DNA from: Mastigamoeba balamuthi
Taxonomy: Eukaryota > Evosea > Mastigamoebida > Mastigamoebidae
Length of the DNA: 64,000 nucleotides
Assembly: GCA_902651635.1 (NCBI GenBank)
Contig: CACRSC010000014.1
Coordinates: 1-64,000 of the forward strand
Reading direction: 5' to 3'
Below, piece by piece: positions 9,630-21,638 of the stretch (position 1 is the stretch's first letter; every line of letters starts with the position of its first letter). The notes under the pieces are model-generated. The model searched no databases. It had not been told where the DNA came from and saw only the letters and a program-made list of their open reading frames with translations. The position numbers and the translations under genes were made by a program.

Positions 9630-12600
9630 ATGGAAGGCGAGGCCGAGGACACCGCGCAGCTCGCAGGCAGGCTGGCGCCGCTGGTCGAGGCCTACGCCAG
9701 CACGCAGCGCGGCCACGTGGCCCGCCAGTCGTCTACGCCGTCGCCGGGCGCCCAGCGGCGGTCGGTCCTCGCGTCGCATCCGCGGGACCCGACGGACCTC
9801 AAGGACCACGAGCTGCTCACGGCCGTCGCCCGCAGCGAGCCCGCCTTCCACGTGCCCGCCACCCGCGAGATCCTCGCCAGGCTCGCCAGGCCCGAGGCGC
9901 GCGGCGCCATGCTCGCGGCGATACTGCCGGGCGGCGTCCGCGCGCTGGTCGGCGCGGTGGCGAGCTCGTCGGGCGGGGGCTCGGACAGAGAGCTGCTGCC
10001 GCTGGCCCTGGGGTGGGTCGCAAAATCTCTCGAAATATCTTCCCCCGGTGAAAAATCTCGTGCTGACGGGAATTCCGTACTGGCCGGCAGCGTGCTCGAG
10101 GCGCTCGTGGACAGCGCGCCCGAGGAGGCCCCGGTGGCCCTGAGGCAGTGCGGGGCCATCCCCGTGCTGGCGGCGGCCCTGGCAGCCGAGGACGAGCAGG
10201 CGCAGCTGAGGGTCCTGGCCGTGCTGCAGAGGCTGGCCAAGTCGGGCGAGGAGAACAGGGCCGCCCTCGTGCGCGGCAGGGTCACCCCCATGCTGGAGCT
10301 CCCCATGAGGTCTGCCAGCCCGGAGCTGAAGCTCCACGCGGTGGCCCTGCTGGCCTACATGACCGAGGGAGGTTTGTGATTTCCGGGAAACGTCCCGGAA
10401 AGGAACCTCACCGGGAACTGGCCCACCCGCGCAAGACGTGCGAGCCCAGGAGGCTGCCACAAAGGCGGGGTACGGGATCGAGGCGCTCAGGATCATTGCG
10501 GAGAGCACGGGGGAGATCGGCCACCTGCAGATCGCTGCGATGCTGCTCTGCAAGAACCTGGCCAACTGTGGTTGGTGGCCGTGACTCAACGCAGGCATTT
10601 CTCATTTCCCTGTGCCGCAGTGGCGTTCAAGAGCATGGTCGTCGAGAAGCACGTCCGCGCGCTGGCGAACGCCCTGGACATCGACAGCATCTACCCGAGG
10701 AAGCAGAAGATGTGGTGCCACGACGAGGAGACCGTCGAGACCACGCAGGCCAAGTTCGCCCCGATGGTACCTCAACCTTCCCCTCTCTGCCGCAACGTCC
10801 TGCGTTTAACCGACTCTGCTGCAGTTCCAGTGCGCTGTCCTGGACGTCCTCACGTCCCTGTGCTCTCTTGGTGCCGCTCTCTGCACTGGCACGCTGTGCT
10901 GACGTGGCCGTACGACAGAGACGCACAGGGAGTTCTTTGGCGTATCGGGCGTGCGCGTTCTCGTGGCGTACCTGAACCCTCGGCAGGAGGCGCCCTGCAG
11001 CACAGTCCAGTGGTACGGTGCCTCCGTGCCGACTTATTGCACGTCTGAGCACTGAACCGCCAGGAACTTCGCTATTCTCGAGAAGGCCCTCCGTCTGCTG
11101 CTGCCTGTGACCAGCAACCGTGCGACCATCCCCCCGGATGCTTTGACTCTGACGGAACACATATCAGAGAAAAACAGGGAGGAGTTCGTCAAAGCCGGAG
11201 GGCTGAGGCATCTCGAGAGGATCCTCTCGTTGCCCTCTGTGTTCCCTGAGGCTGTGCTGGAGCCCTGCGCTGCTGTGCTGACGACATTCTTGAACCCGAG
11301 TACGCCCAGCCCTCGGGCAACAACCATTGACCGAGGGAGATGCCTCCAGGCGAGAGGTCCCTCTGCCGCTCGGAGTTCACGGGGTCCCTGACAACGCTTG
11401 TCATCAACTTGTTCCGCCTCATATCGGACAACGTGGTGATACAGCGCGTTGTGCTGCACGCATTGGCAGACCTGATTGTCGATCGTATGATTATTTGGGC
11501 TCTTTTATCTCTGAAGCAGAAGACAGAGAGTGGAATGGAGCAACTCGCTGAGGCCGGAGGCATCAAGGTGTTGTTCCGCCTGATACGGTCGCAGAGGGCG
11601 GATGTCCAGCTCTCGGTTTTCAAAATCCTGATAAAAGTCGTGCATAACTGTGCTACTGAACTTCTCACGCGACTTCACTCACCACCTGCATCGAAGGCAC
11701 ATGCTGTGGCCTCATAAGGCAGTACGTGATTGAGGATAAGTCTGTCCTGGCAGATACAATGCTGTCGAGCACCTGCGGGGACGTGATTCCCGTCGCAGGG
11801 CTTGTACTGGTTGACAGCCTCTTCCACGGAGGTAATGCCATTCCTCTCTTCTAGTGTCCCTGAAAGGTGGGCCATAGACGGGCTCGAGTCTCTCCTCAAG
11901 GATAGGGCGTTGCTGGAGAGTATTCTGTCCATTCTCGAGCAGCTTGGGGTCTCTGAAATCAATACTGTGCAGCTGAAGGCCCTCGAGAGCACTGCTGGGA
12001 TACTTGCATGCGGTACGCGTGGGCATTCTTCCGCATCGCCAACCAATAGCAGGCCGCCTGTTTTGTATCCCGAGGACAACTGTTCTACTCACGGCGCTTC
12101 TCGAAACACTGCTCGGGAAGTCGTTGAAAAAGAGGGTGATTGCCTGCAACTTCTTCACGCAGCTATGCCTCTCACGTATGCTCTTCTCTTTATTATACAA
12201 TAGAACTCACTCGTTGACTAAATCAGACGGATCGACCTGCTGTGAGGTACTGGACTCTGCTGGACTGACTGACGTTCTCTCACGAGTCTCTCGACGACGT
12301 ATGCGATCTGCTCTCGGTGTATCTGATTAAGCCCCGATCTAGTGGCGAACAGTCCCGACAGCCCGTTGAAGGAGCCGTTTGAGAAACTTGTACACGCGTG
12401 GAGGCACGTGACGCTTTCGTACGCCAACGAGGACACGGCGCACAACACGGACAACAGCGTTCTGATTCATTTCACGTTCCTGCACCTGAAGACCAAGGAG
12501 AGACTCTCGTGCGCCGTTTCCGGGGACATGATTCAGATCGACGTTCTGAAGGACAAGGCGGCCGAGCTCATCAACGCGCCGAACTCAAGCTCTATCAAGC

Positions 12601-13957
12601 TGTTCCTCAAAGTGAGTTTCCAGAGGAGAAAGGTGACTGTACTGACGAGGGCGTAGGTTGGAGCCGCGGAGTTCACAGAGGCTACTGATGCTGCGCAGCT
12701 GAGAGCGTACGTTGCAAGCAGCATACGCTCAGGAGACCCCAACGTACTGCTCGGGGTGAGAGACGCATCGCAAGACTGTACTCGTTCCTCTTTGGTTACT
12801 CTCTGACCTACGATAGTGCCCCGATACGAGGAGGTGAATCCGCTTGACCGAGAGGAGTTGCTGGACATGATCTCGCTTCTGTGCAACAAGCTCGGAGTCA
12901 CAGGCGCGGAGGCACTCGCAATGCTCAGGAACAGCTACAAGAGACAGAAGCCCCAGTCGACGTGCAGGGCCTCGATTTCGATTCCTGTATGCACTACGAG
13001 GGATGGCGAAGAAGGGGGCCAGAGCTTCGTACGTCCGCAACTTGTATTCTGCGTTCTAAGCGCATTCAGGGGTCTGTTATGCTGGAGCTCAAGATGGCCT
13101 CGGCTCAGAATGTAGTCGCTCTGAAGCACGTAGATGTAGAAAAGGAACAGCAGCAACGCCAGTTGGAGCGCGACAGAAACTCGAAGCAGGGCCTCTTCGA
13201 CGACATCTGCAAGAAGGGGTCGCGCAATGGCAGGCGGCTGATTTCAAAGGACACTCAGGTGGGGAAGGAGCTGTGGAGGTCTGGACCGGAGGCCTACGCC
13301 GAAGTTGTCGCAGAGTGTGCCCCGGCCCTGTCCCGTGTCATCTTCTTTCTGGCGTCTCAGGCCGATTCGGTTTTCTCCTGGGAACAGATACTCGATGTAA
13401 ATGCGGCATCCCCACCACTGAATGCAACTCAACAGCACAGCGTCGCCAACATGCTCTGCTGCCTTGGGTTCTCTGTTGTGGCGTGCGAGTATGCCGAAGT
13501 TAATGCGGATGGAGACTATGTGTCCCTCGGAGCAGAGCTTCACTCCGTCATACGTCCTGAGGAGCTGCCTCTCAAGCTGTTACTCAAGAGCCTCGAGGCC
13601 GTAATCACGGGAAAGCCAGTGGCACTGCCGCCTGCCGCTGTCGTGTCACCAGAGCCGTCCGTACCACTTACAGGACGCCTCAAGCGGTCCCTATCTGCCT
13701 CACCTAAGGAGGCATCCACGGGCTCTAAGACACCCCCTCCCTCGCCTTTGCATGTTCACTCGTCCAGCGCAAATGAGACAGCTGAGGAGCGGCGCTCAAA
13801 GACCCCGAGAACCCCGAGAACCCCGAGAGGTTTAAGCGTCACTCCTCCGGCAGACTCTCCATCACCCGAGGTCAAAGACGAAGACACGAAGAACCAGTGG
13901 AAGACAGCGTCACCACAAAGAGAATCGCGTCGCAGTTTGCTTCTCTCCCGGCAATAG
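9630..13957 (+). CDS. Large armadillo-like repeat protein
   Basis: About 1,200 residues in roughly 15 exons. The start is ATG 9630 (MEGEAEDTAQ), the first ATG after the spacer. The N-terminal half is built of armadillo-like helical repeats: GAIPVLAAALAAEDEQAQLRVL ordering at 10150-10230, then GIEALRIIAESTGE, and later EFVKAGGLRHLERIL (about 11180-11230) and MEQLAEAGGIKVLFRLI (about 11535-11590). Intron 1 (about 10013-10091) carries CGAAATATCTTCC; later introns are about 40-75 nt with donors such as GTACGT at 13030. A middle region (12340-12950) of mixed helices is unrecognised. The tail is Pro/Ser/Thr-rich with a PRTPRTPRTP run (about 13800), likely disordered and phosphorylated. ARM folds are protein-binding scaffolds; the partner is unknown. 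Splice phases are consistent through most of the gene but not proven at 11460-11520 and 12200-12340. Confidence 0.7.
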
Positions 13958-13998
13958 AAAGAGTAATGCCACACACAGCTTCTCTCTTTTCGACGTTG

Positions 13999-15143
13999 TT
14001 AGACACAGGGTATCCATCTCCTTTGAGCAATCATTCGGGCCATGATCGGAACAAGATCACCAAGTGATTCAATCTCAGCTCTCCAGCAAAGAGACAGAAC
14101 CTCATTGGCAGCCTCCGGGCTGAGCCCTTGAACGGCACCGCATGCGATTGCTGGCTTTCGTGGAGGGAGCAGACACTGAGGTGGCACCAGGCCACTGATT
14201 TGCGACGGACGCACCCCAAGCCATTTAGCTCTCTCCCTCAGAGGGTACCTGTCCGATTCGTGTCCCATGCGAGCTGAGCCGAGCACATAGGTGATCATTA
14301 CGCCCACTCCTCCGCGATCGCAGTCTGATGTTTGCCCTGGGTGAGTTGTTCTGAAGTATGCACTTCAACCCGACCTGTGAGAATGAGGACCGGAGCAGAG
14401 GGAAGTGCGTCTGCCAACGATCTGGCCAGCGCACGTGTCCCGATGTCCGGGAATCCCCGGCCAGTCAGCATCACCGCGCCGAGCTGTGTGCACAGTCCGC
14501 CCTCAGCAAGTGCTCTGAACACAGTCTCTTTCTCGACAACCAGGATGTAATTGGCATCAGACACCACCTCAGGCAGAGTCCCCGTGTCCACGGGTATGGA
14601 GGGAATTGACACGATTGTCGGAGGACGCGACGCTGTGCATCTGAGCCACGGCGAGCCAGGAGAAGACACCCGGAGTGACACATGGCCTGTCACGAGGCCC
14701 CGAGGGGCTGGCGAGAATCCCAGCGACGAGCGAGGGACTCCGAGCATCGAGCACACCTCCAGAAGCCGAGTGTCACTTGAGGACTGGTCTCTGAAGTGTC
14801 CCCGGAGCCCGTAGAAAAGCCCCCGCGGTGATGCCTTGCGCGGCTCCCCGCGGGCACAGGAGGATGCGACCGAGTGCACATAGCTCATCACTTTCCAGGC
14901 TGGAATGGGGAACGGAATTTCTCAGGAATTGCCTCACTGTGCCCACTCACTGGTCGCGTAGGGCCCGGGATGCGCAGCGCTCGAGCGGTACGCGGGCCTG
15001 CTCTGGCCACCGGCTGAGGACCACCGCGGAATAACCAGGGCAGGAGGGCAGGTCCCCGACGCGAGCGCCACCAGGAGGCCCAGGACAAGCTTCTCGATGG
15101 CAGCGGACACGAACGAGGGCCCCGTGCCCGTTTCCTGGTCCAT
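13999..15143 (-). CDS. SPO11: SPO11 meiotic double-strand-break nuclease (topoisomerase VI subunit A-like)
   Basis: Three exons (15143-14951, 14899-14375, 14324-13999) join in phase to about 347 residues, usual for SPO11. Exon 1 has the N-terminal IEKLVLGLLVALASG and an IPRW segment. Exon 2 has PRGLFYGLRG, where the second aromatic is the expected catalytic tyrosine that attacks DNA, then CSMLGVPRSSLGFSPAPRGLVTG and the toprim start ILVVEKETVFRALAE, with MLTGRGFPDIGTRAL. Exon 3 completes the toprim acidic motif as DCDRGGVGVMITY (family form DxDPxG) and ends with a typical WLGVRPSQI region. SPO11 makes the breaks that start meiotic recombination, so the organism probably keeps a sexual cycle. 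The stop is 41 nt from the convergent armadillo gene. Confidence 0.93.
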
Positions 15144-15292
15144 GGAGCGTTAAATTGTGAGCTCTATTGACGTGGCCGATTCCCTCCCCGCCGGCCGATG
15201 ACGCGCGATATCTGCTGGCATTGCACAGCCAGGAAATACAAACCGCAGAGAAGCCCTCCCATACACACACACCACCACAACTCAACGCCCGC
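15144..15292. promoter_or_regulatory. Divergent promoter between SPO11 and a small orphan gene
   Basis: A 149-bp spacer with GCGATATCTGC at about 15207, another instance of the recurrent ATATCT element. No TATA box seen. Confidence 0.35.
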
Positions 15293-15766
15293 ATGGCAGA
15301 GCAGCCCACGCCCCTCTTCATCCACGAGTTCATCAACCACGCGTGGGGCAGCACGCAGGAGACGATCGTGGTGCTGTCCTCGGGCGCCGTGCTGGCCCTG
15401 CGCCGCCGCGGCTTCGACGCCGTCCGCCCGACCGTCGGCCGCCCCGTCTCCGAGTGGCTCCCGTCGCTCCTGGCCGACGGCGAGGCCCTGGGCAGCGTCG
15501 ACGGGCCGCGCCTCGACGCCCTCGAGGCCTCGGCGGCGGCCTTCCTGCGCGAGCGCGGCGAGATGGGCCAGCGGACGCACGCGATGAGCGACGCGGGGGC
15601 CACGCGGGTGGCCGTCGTCGACAAGGGCACCGGGGAGGCCGTCGTCCTCGAGGTCTCGGGCGACTGGGCCAGCGAGAGGACCGGCAGCGGCGACGGTGGC
15701 AGCCTCCAGCGCGGCCTGTCGAGGCTGTTCGACGAGATCCGCTCGTGGAAGTCGTTCCGCGGCTGA
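15293..15766 (+). CDS. Orphan 157-residue protein
   Basis: Single exon from ATG 15293 to TGA 15764-15766 with strongly GC-rich third positions, like its neighbours. The protein starts MAEQPTPLFIHEFINHAWG and appears as one small alpha/beta domain: a hydrophobic strand ETIVVLSSGAVLAL, an acidic middle, and a second pair of strands TRVAVVDKG ... AVVLEVSGDW, ending in a Trp/Phe-containing helix. No signal peptide or membrane segment. I do not recognise the family. It is the last host-like gene before the AT-rich island. Confidence 0.65.
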   Translation: MAEQPTPLFIHEFINHAWGSTQETIVVLSSGAVLALRRRGFDAVRPTVGRPVSEWLPSLLADGEALGSVDGPRLDALEASAAAFLRERGEMGQRTHAMSDAGATRVAVVDKGTGEAVVLEVSGDWASERTGSGDGGSLQRGLSRLFDEIRSWKSFRG

Positions 15767-16059
15767 CGTGGCCACGTCTGGGAGGCAGGGGGAAGGGGAG
15801 TGTACGAGACCCCCAACATGAACAGTGTTTCTCCCACTGGGAATGGGAGGTGGGGTGTGCTGTCAAATACCCTGAACAGACAGTCCCCAATAAGATAGCT
15901 GGCTGAAGAACAAGTGGTGTCTCAGTCGGATGTGCGCAGGAGGCTTCAACCAAACCATGGCGGCGTAGAAGCGGGGAATCGACCTGAAAGCTGGGTGTGC
16001 CCTTCGGCCTCTGAGCTGAGCGTCTGAGACAGCAGCACTGACAGTGAGACTGCCGAACA
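15767..16059. other. Transition from host 3' region into AT-rich island
   Basis: No gene is evident. GC content falls through this stretch; it probably holds the 3' untranslated region of the orphan gene and then the left margin of the island. I found no clear terminal repeat or target-site duplication here. Confidence 0.3.
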
Positions 16060-19000
16060 TGACACGCGATGGTGACGTGGAACAACCTTGAGAGGTGCTT
16101 CGCGGACGTCACATCCATGCTATCTACGTATCTCTCTGAGATATTTCACCTCGCCAGAACAATTGTTGTTTCCCTCTGGAAATGTGGCAGCAAGTACGGA
16201 TGGTACGACATGCCTGCCCTCTCACCCGCCGCCATGCTGACACCCTATCCCGCTCCCACATCGGAAAGTGAGCCCACGACAGCCTATGAGGAATGATCTA
16301 TGTAGACTCACAGCACTGCAGTGAGGTGCTCTTGACGGATTTGGCGAACTTCAAGTGTTTGCTGCCCTCACACAATAAGTTCATACTGTACTGCCCCAAG
16401 TCCATGAGCAAGAGTACCGCCCTGGATCTTGCAGCCACCACGTGGACTTGTCAAGAAAGGATGGTTGATATCAACCTAAAGGTTCCCATTCTCCTCGCAG
16501 CTTCAAATAACATTCTGAAAACGGACTTCTCTCTTAACACTTGTGTGAACCAGTATTGGCATGACTGCAGAACGTGTGAAGCAGCATTTGGGATTGTCTG
16601 CTTGGGTCTGGTTCCATTGTGCTATGTTCTCTCTCACCAGGTGTGAATCTGCAGATGCACTCTGATTTTCTGACCATTATTCAGCCTTGCAGAGGACTGT
16701 TATAATCCTCAAATTGTATCTGAGAGTCATATTTATTCATCCACATAATGCAGCCTGTGCAGCAGAAGCAGTTCAAGCAAGCTAGCACAGAATGAATGCA
16801 ACAACATCATTAGGTGAAGAGCTAAGAATGATAACAACTACCTGCATATCTGTCATATGGATCCCCTTCCCCTCAGGCTTTCGCTTTCTCCTATTAGTCT
16901 TACCTGTAAAGGATTCATTTCCCATGTGGGACGTTTTTGATTCTTAGAATTGGCCCAGAATCTAGTCTTCCAGCAATATCTCATGCCAATTCTCTTTTTT
17001 TCCTTCCGACCACTATCTTATCATGTTCAATAATGTATGTCATACATTGGTCTCTCATATTGGACGTTTTAACCTTCGTTTTCGCCTGGAGGTTAAAAAA
17101 CTAATACATCATTATAAAGGTATGAGTATATCATTTAAAGGCAACCTTCATTCAAATAATATTCCTCTTTCAACAGCTATGAAACAGAACAAAAATACCT
17201 TTGATAGATAGTTTTAAATTTAATATCATCACTGGATTAACATAAAACCAGTTATCATTGCATAATACTTATACTATAATCACATTTCTAATTTAATCTC
17301 ATTATTGTGTAAGCTGCTGTTAAAAACAGAGTTAAAGAGATCCTCTTTAGCTGAAGAAGGAATGTCGTAAAAACAGTTCATTAAGGTGATTACTACTTTC
17401 ATCTTTATAAAGTCTTTATCCTGATTGAAGTTCAGATAGTATGGGTCTTTCTGACTGTGCAATTACACTAGAAATAAAAGAAAGAACTTTGCTTTGCTCT
17501 TTTTCTTAGGTATTGAAGGATCATTCTAAATATAACTTAAGATCAGAAATGAACTCAACTACTCAATAGGCTCTATGGAAGTTGCCAAACTCTAAACTTA
17601 ACTCTTTTTTCAAGAGTTTTCAGAACTTGTACAAATTCAGAACATACTTGTGATTGTTTAGGCTACTGAACATATTGTACTACAATAGCACTCATCCATA
17701 CAATATTTTGATGGTACAACCCCCAAGAGTGCAGCCCCAGACCTCTGTGGGCATTTGGAACGAAGGTTGCTCTTCTGGCACTGATATGTGAGTTGATTAA
17801 GCAGCCTGTACAGTGTGTTTCTGCAGCTGCACAGTCATTCCTCTTTGAGGTCCGCTTCATGGCAATCCCAAAGAAGGATGACAGAGCACGGCCCATAGCT
17901 GTTGGACAGAGGTCGACATTTCGGTCAGATAGAGGTGTGTTTTTGCATTTGACACACATGGTTGTGGGCAATGTCAGCATCGGACCTCATGGCACTAATG
18001 GCAGACCACTGCACCCATCTTCAGAATAATCAAGACCATGTTAAGACATAAGCTGCATTGGCCACAGATGCAAGGAAGCCATCACTGCCATCATTGACTG
18101 ATATCTTCTGCTCCACTGAGGACCTGGGCTGGCTTAATGTCTTGTCACACGAGCTGAAGCCCCACACTGCTACAAACAACATTACAGTTCCCCTGAACAT
18201 GAACCCTGCAAAGCGTGCATGCCATCTCCCACTGTAACTGATGCACATATGCACGTTGTCTGACTGATGGTCTCTTTCATACAAAAAACTGGCTGAAATT
18301 TCGAGGTGGCACACAAATGACACCTGCAGACATGTTCTGGAGGAGACCAAGTAGCAGTGGCTTGCACAGGCCACACGGTATGGACTGCAGTGCCTGAAGT
18401 CAAGATCCCCCCTGGATGGGTCAAGAATCTCATCTGCATGATCGTGCACATCATCAGCACTCAGAAGGGTGCTGCAATATGATATTTATTGACTCCTCAA
18501 GATGAACAGTAACTGCTCTTCAGCAAGCCTTCATAAGGAGGTCTGGAAGCAGTTCGTCAGCAAACTCAAGGACATCGGCAAGACCCATCTTGCAGAACTG
18601 TTTGGCAGTGGCTATATGTGGTTCTGGAATGCAAAAGGAGCTCTGCAGCTGTGCTTTAATGAGTCAATCATTGGGTTTATGGGTAAGCTCTTGAGCAAGG
18701 TCAATATCCCACAGAAACTGACCCCTGAGAGCAGTATGGTCTACGTTCTGTGCCTTCTTAGTGCCAGTGAGGTGCTACTATCCATACATTCTTTTCATCA
18801 CATCTGCCCCCGAGAGCCAGTACAGTACAAGAAGCTTCTCTTGCATCACTTGAGCATGAACAAGACCTGTCTGATTCAGCAAGGGCCCGGCCCATACACT
18901 ACAGGCAGTGTTCAAGAATGTCTTAATGGTCAATAACATCAGCATGTTCTTCAGCATGGGACAGGAAATGCCAGCTCCTTCTCATTGAGAGCCACTTTTA

Positions 19001-20450
19001 TCAGAGACTGCAATGCAGCTACTGGCTCAGTTCCCAGACGAGGACCTTCACATACTTGCTGGCAATACAGTGTTGGTTCGAGTGGCAGTAAGGCAGATCT
19101 TCTCAACTGGATCACTCATAGTGATCCCCGTGATCTCAAGCCACTGAAGAGGAACAAGGTGAAAGCAGTACAATCAGAATACAAAGATGATGTTTTCAGT
19201 GATGATGCTCCTGCTGACTCAGTATTCCAAGGTTTACTCTCTTCTCACGATCTTTGCAATTACTGATACATTTGCATGCTGCTCCCCTTCCTCTCTCTCT
19301 CTTCCCTTCCACCACATACACACAGAAATATTAAGATGTGGAGAGCAGCCAGTGCAGCTGAGCTGCAGACCTGAACATGTGAGCACTTAGCCAAGCACTT
19401 GAAGACCGAACTCAGAGCCAGCAGTTCAGGAAGGAAAAATGAGTTAATCCAGTATGTCCTTGACCATGAAGGCCCTGGTGCCTGGGCTACTGTTGGTCAT
19501 TTCCTCAAGGACAAGACTGAAGGCCGACCACCCCCGATTGCATTGTACAAGCTTATCTTCAACCTTATTGATCACCTTACTGTCCTTCTTAGTGACACCC
19601 TTCCCCTGGAAGCTGGAGTCATTCTCAGTCATTTACTTCATTTGTCTCATTCGTGTGGCCATTGTGGCAGCATTTGCTGCAACTAATGAGCGTCCTATGA
19701 ACCTATATTGATCACACAACTGACTACACTGAGCTACACATACATCACCACGTTCACCAACGAACTTGCACAAAACATGTTGGATGAGGGAGGCAAAAAA
19801 ATTACCTCTATCTGATGGAAAAATCTTCCTCTGTCCAACAGATAGCAGTGGGCTCTGCACTGTCAGGCAGCATTCTTCATTGCATCAGCATACCACTCTG
19901 AGTGAGCAGAGTTCTTCAAGCCCATTCAGATGAAGTGGGGTCACCTGCCAGCTATCCCCAAGCTGTGAGCACACCTCACGGCCCACCCCAAAAACAGCAT
20001 GACTGAGCTGGACTCCAGTAACGCATTCAACAAGGAATATAGTCTTCCAGCCAAGCATTCAAAAAGATCTAGTGAAAAGCAATAAAAAGTACATGTTCAG
20101 TAATACAGAAAACAAGACCCATTTTCTTTAATTCTACTGGAGTAATAACAATTGTTTTGGAAGTGTTAAAGGAACAGTTTGTTTGCCATAGCAATGACAC
20201 AGTGACGTGGATACCATACGGACTCAATCCTCGGCTTTCAAGAACTTACAAGTGCTCACATTCTGGGCTTCTGCCCCACTGCCATCAACTGACTGAACAC
20301 GTGTAGGGTGAAGAGTGCACTCTTGATCATCAGATTGACCTACAAGCAGCACAGGGAATGATATCTCATATGCACACCAACATTGATTGGCACCGAGGGC
20401 TGCCCTTCAAGGGTTATGGCTTTGCTGGCTGATTATTGGCCACCATTTTG
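16060..20450. mobile_element. AT-rich island of decayed mobile-element-like sequence, family unresolved
   Basis: About 4.4 kb with base composition far below the surrounding GC-rich DNA; 16.65-17.66 kb is strongly AT-rich. It has only short open frames, none with the codon use of neighbouring genes: overlapping frames at 16069-16646, one of 144 codons at 18502-18936, and others at 18985-19266 and 19399-19686. Two of them contain stretches that resemble the second half of a SAP DNA-binding motif (SSGSKADLLNWI near 19080 and SSGRKNELIQYVLDH near 19420), which is found in several mobile-element proteins as well as host proteins. Related sequence also occurs in inverted orientation (17900-17936 versus 19801-19850). 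I see no intact transposase, integrase or reverse transcriptase and no confident terminal repeats. It reads as an old, broken insertion, or a composite of several, with many breaks; family and age cannot be fixed from this sequence. Confidence 0.5.
17900..17936 (+). repeat. Inverted partner of 19801-19850 inside the island
   Basis: GTTGGACAGAGG, a 12-nt variable spacer, then TCAGATAGAGGT occur here on the plus strand and again on the minus strand near 19805-19840, about 30 of 36 positions matching. Flanking T-rich sequence is also similar. The pair suggests two related units in opposite orientation within the island. Confidence 0.6.
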
Positions 20451-20598
20451 CCTTTTTCAGTAGCCACACGCCGGGAGAAAAACCGAATTGACAACAAGCG
20501 TGCTATTGCGTGGCGGGCACAGCGAGGTGCACACGCACGAGGGAGCCTGGAGGAGCACAAGGCGGGGAAGCGAGGTGGCAGGAGGGTGTGGTAGGTAC

Positions 20599-21240
20599 TC
20601 AGTCGGTCATGGTGGAGACGAACGCTGTGTAGTTGAAGTTGAGGCCGTCCGAGGCCACCGTGAGAACCTCGGCGACGTCCTCCTGCGACAGCGGCTGCGT
20701 GCCCAGCTGGCTGAAGATGCGCCTGGCCTCGGCCACGGGGATCTGCCCCGTGCCCTTGGGGTCGAACGTGCGGAAGGCGCGCAGGATGACCGCGGGGTTG
20801 TCCATGCCCTTCTTGCGCTGCGCCATGTACGCAGCGAACTCGCTGAACTGTATCTGCCCGTCGCCGTTGGCGTCCAGCTCCCTCATCATCTGGTCCAGCT
20901 CCTTCTGGCTCGGCGTCTGCCCCAGCCCCTTGAGCACCGCCGCCAGCTCCTGCGGCGAGATCGACCCGCTCTTGTCCGCGTCTGCGCATGGGGGGGCCGC
21001 GGCCAGCAGTTGAGTGCACGGTGTTCCCGTTAAATCTGTGATGTCATGGCGCTCTTCACGCGCGCCGCGCGGCGGGCGGGCGATCCGCGCGGGGCTGGGG
21101 GCCCCCGGCGAAAATAACAGCGGAGGAGAGTTCGGGTCGCCGCGTCGTGTGGTGGAAAAAAGAAGAAAAAACGGTCCCGCGGACGCACCGATCAGGTCGA
21201 ACGCCTGCTTGTACTGCGCTATGTCGTCCTCGCTCGACAT
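20599..21240 (-). CDS. EF-hand protein, calmodulin / myosin-light-chain type
   Basis: Two exons (21240-21189 and 20981-20599; intron 207 nt, donor GTGCGT) encode 144 residues, close to calmodulin and myosin essential light chains. EF-hand 1 is DADKSGSISPQE, EF-hand 2 is DANGDGQIQFSE, and both keep full calcium ligands. The third loop DPKGTGQIPVAE is partly conserved, and the fourth (SDGLNFNYTAF) has lost the pattern. Loss of some C-lobe loops is more usual in myosin light chains than in calmodulin. It is divergent from the myosin II heavy-chain gene with a 398-bp shared spacer, which fits a light chain for that motor; this link is inference. The intron is long for this genome and overlaps an open antisense frame, which I treat as a shadow. 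Confidence 0.88.
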   Translation of the reverse strand: MSSEDDIAQYKQAFDLIGASAGPFFLLFSTTRRGDPNSPPLLFSPGAPSPARIARPPRGAREERHDITDLTGTPCTQLLAAAPPCADADKSGSISPQELAAVLKGLGQTPSQKELDQMMRELDANGDGQIQFSEFAAYMAQRKKGMDNPAVILRAFRTFDPKGTGQIPVAEARRIFSQLGTQPLSQEDVAEVLTVASDGLNFNYTAFVSTMTD

Positions 21241-21638
21241 CTCCTGCGGCAGGCGGGCCGGCGTGCGGGCGGAGGGTGAGCCGGGAGGGCTGGGGGGAAT
21301 GCGTGCGCGTGAGCCCGCGCGCGGGAGGAAACGCACGTTGGGCGGACACAGTCGGTCTCTTTCTTGCAGCAAAATTAAGTATCGTTCGTGATGACGTGCT
21401 ACGAAGAGGGCGACGTATCGCCCGGGGGGTTGTGCGGGTCACCTTTTCCGAGGCCTCCTCACTCTCAAAAAAGCTGCCTTTTGGGCGAACACATCCTCTC
21501 GAGCACACGCAAAACAGCAGTGCGAGCCCCCCAGCCACCTCACCCTCTCAATTGAGTTCCTCTTGATGCGCAATTTTTCACGAGCCGCTGACTCAACGCC
21601 GTGGGCGCCGTGCGGGCCAGCCGGGAGAGAGCAGGAGA
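21241..21638. promoter_or_regulatory. Shared spacer between EF-hand and myosin II genes
   Basis: This 398-bp region between divergent ATGs has an AT-richer core around 21365-21395 (AAAATTAAGTATCG) and a second near 21540-21590. It contains no open frame that looks coding. It probably holds promoters for both genes. Confidence 0.4.

Noticed and set aside
16069-16646. Two overlapping plus-strand frames at the left of the AT-rich island as host genes
   Set aside because: Codon use unlike neighbouring genes, no domain, and location inside the low-GC island; kept only as part of the decayed element.
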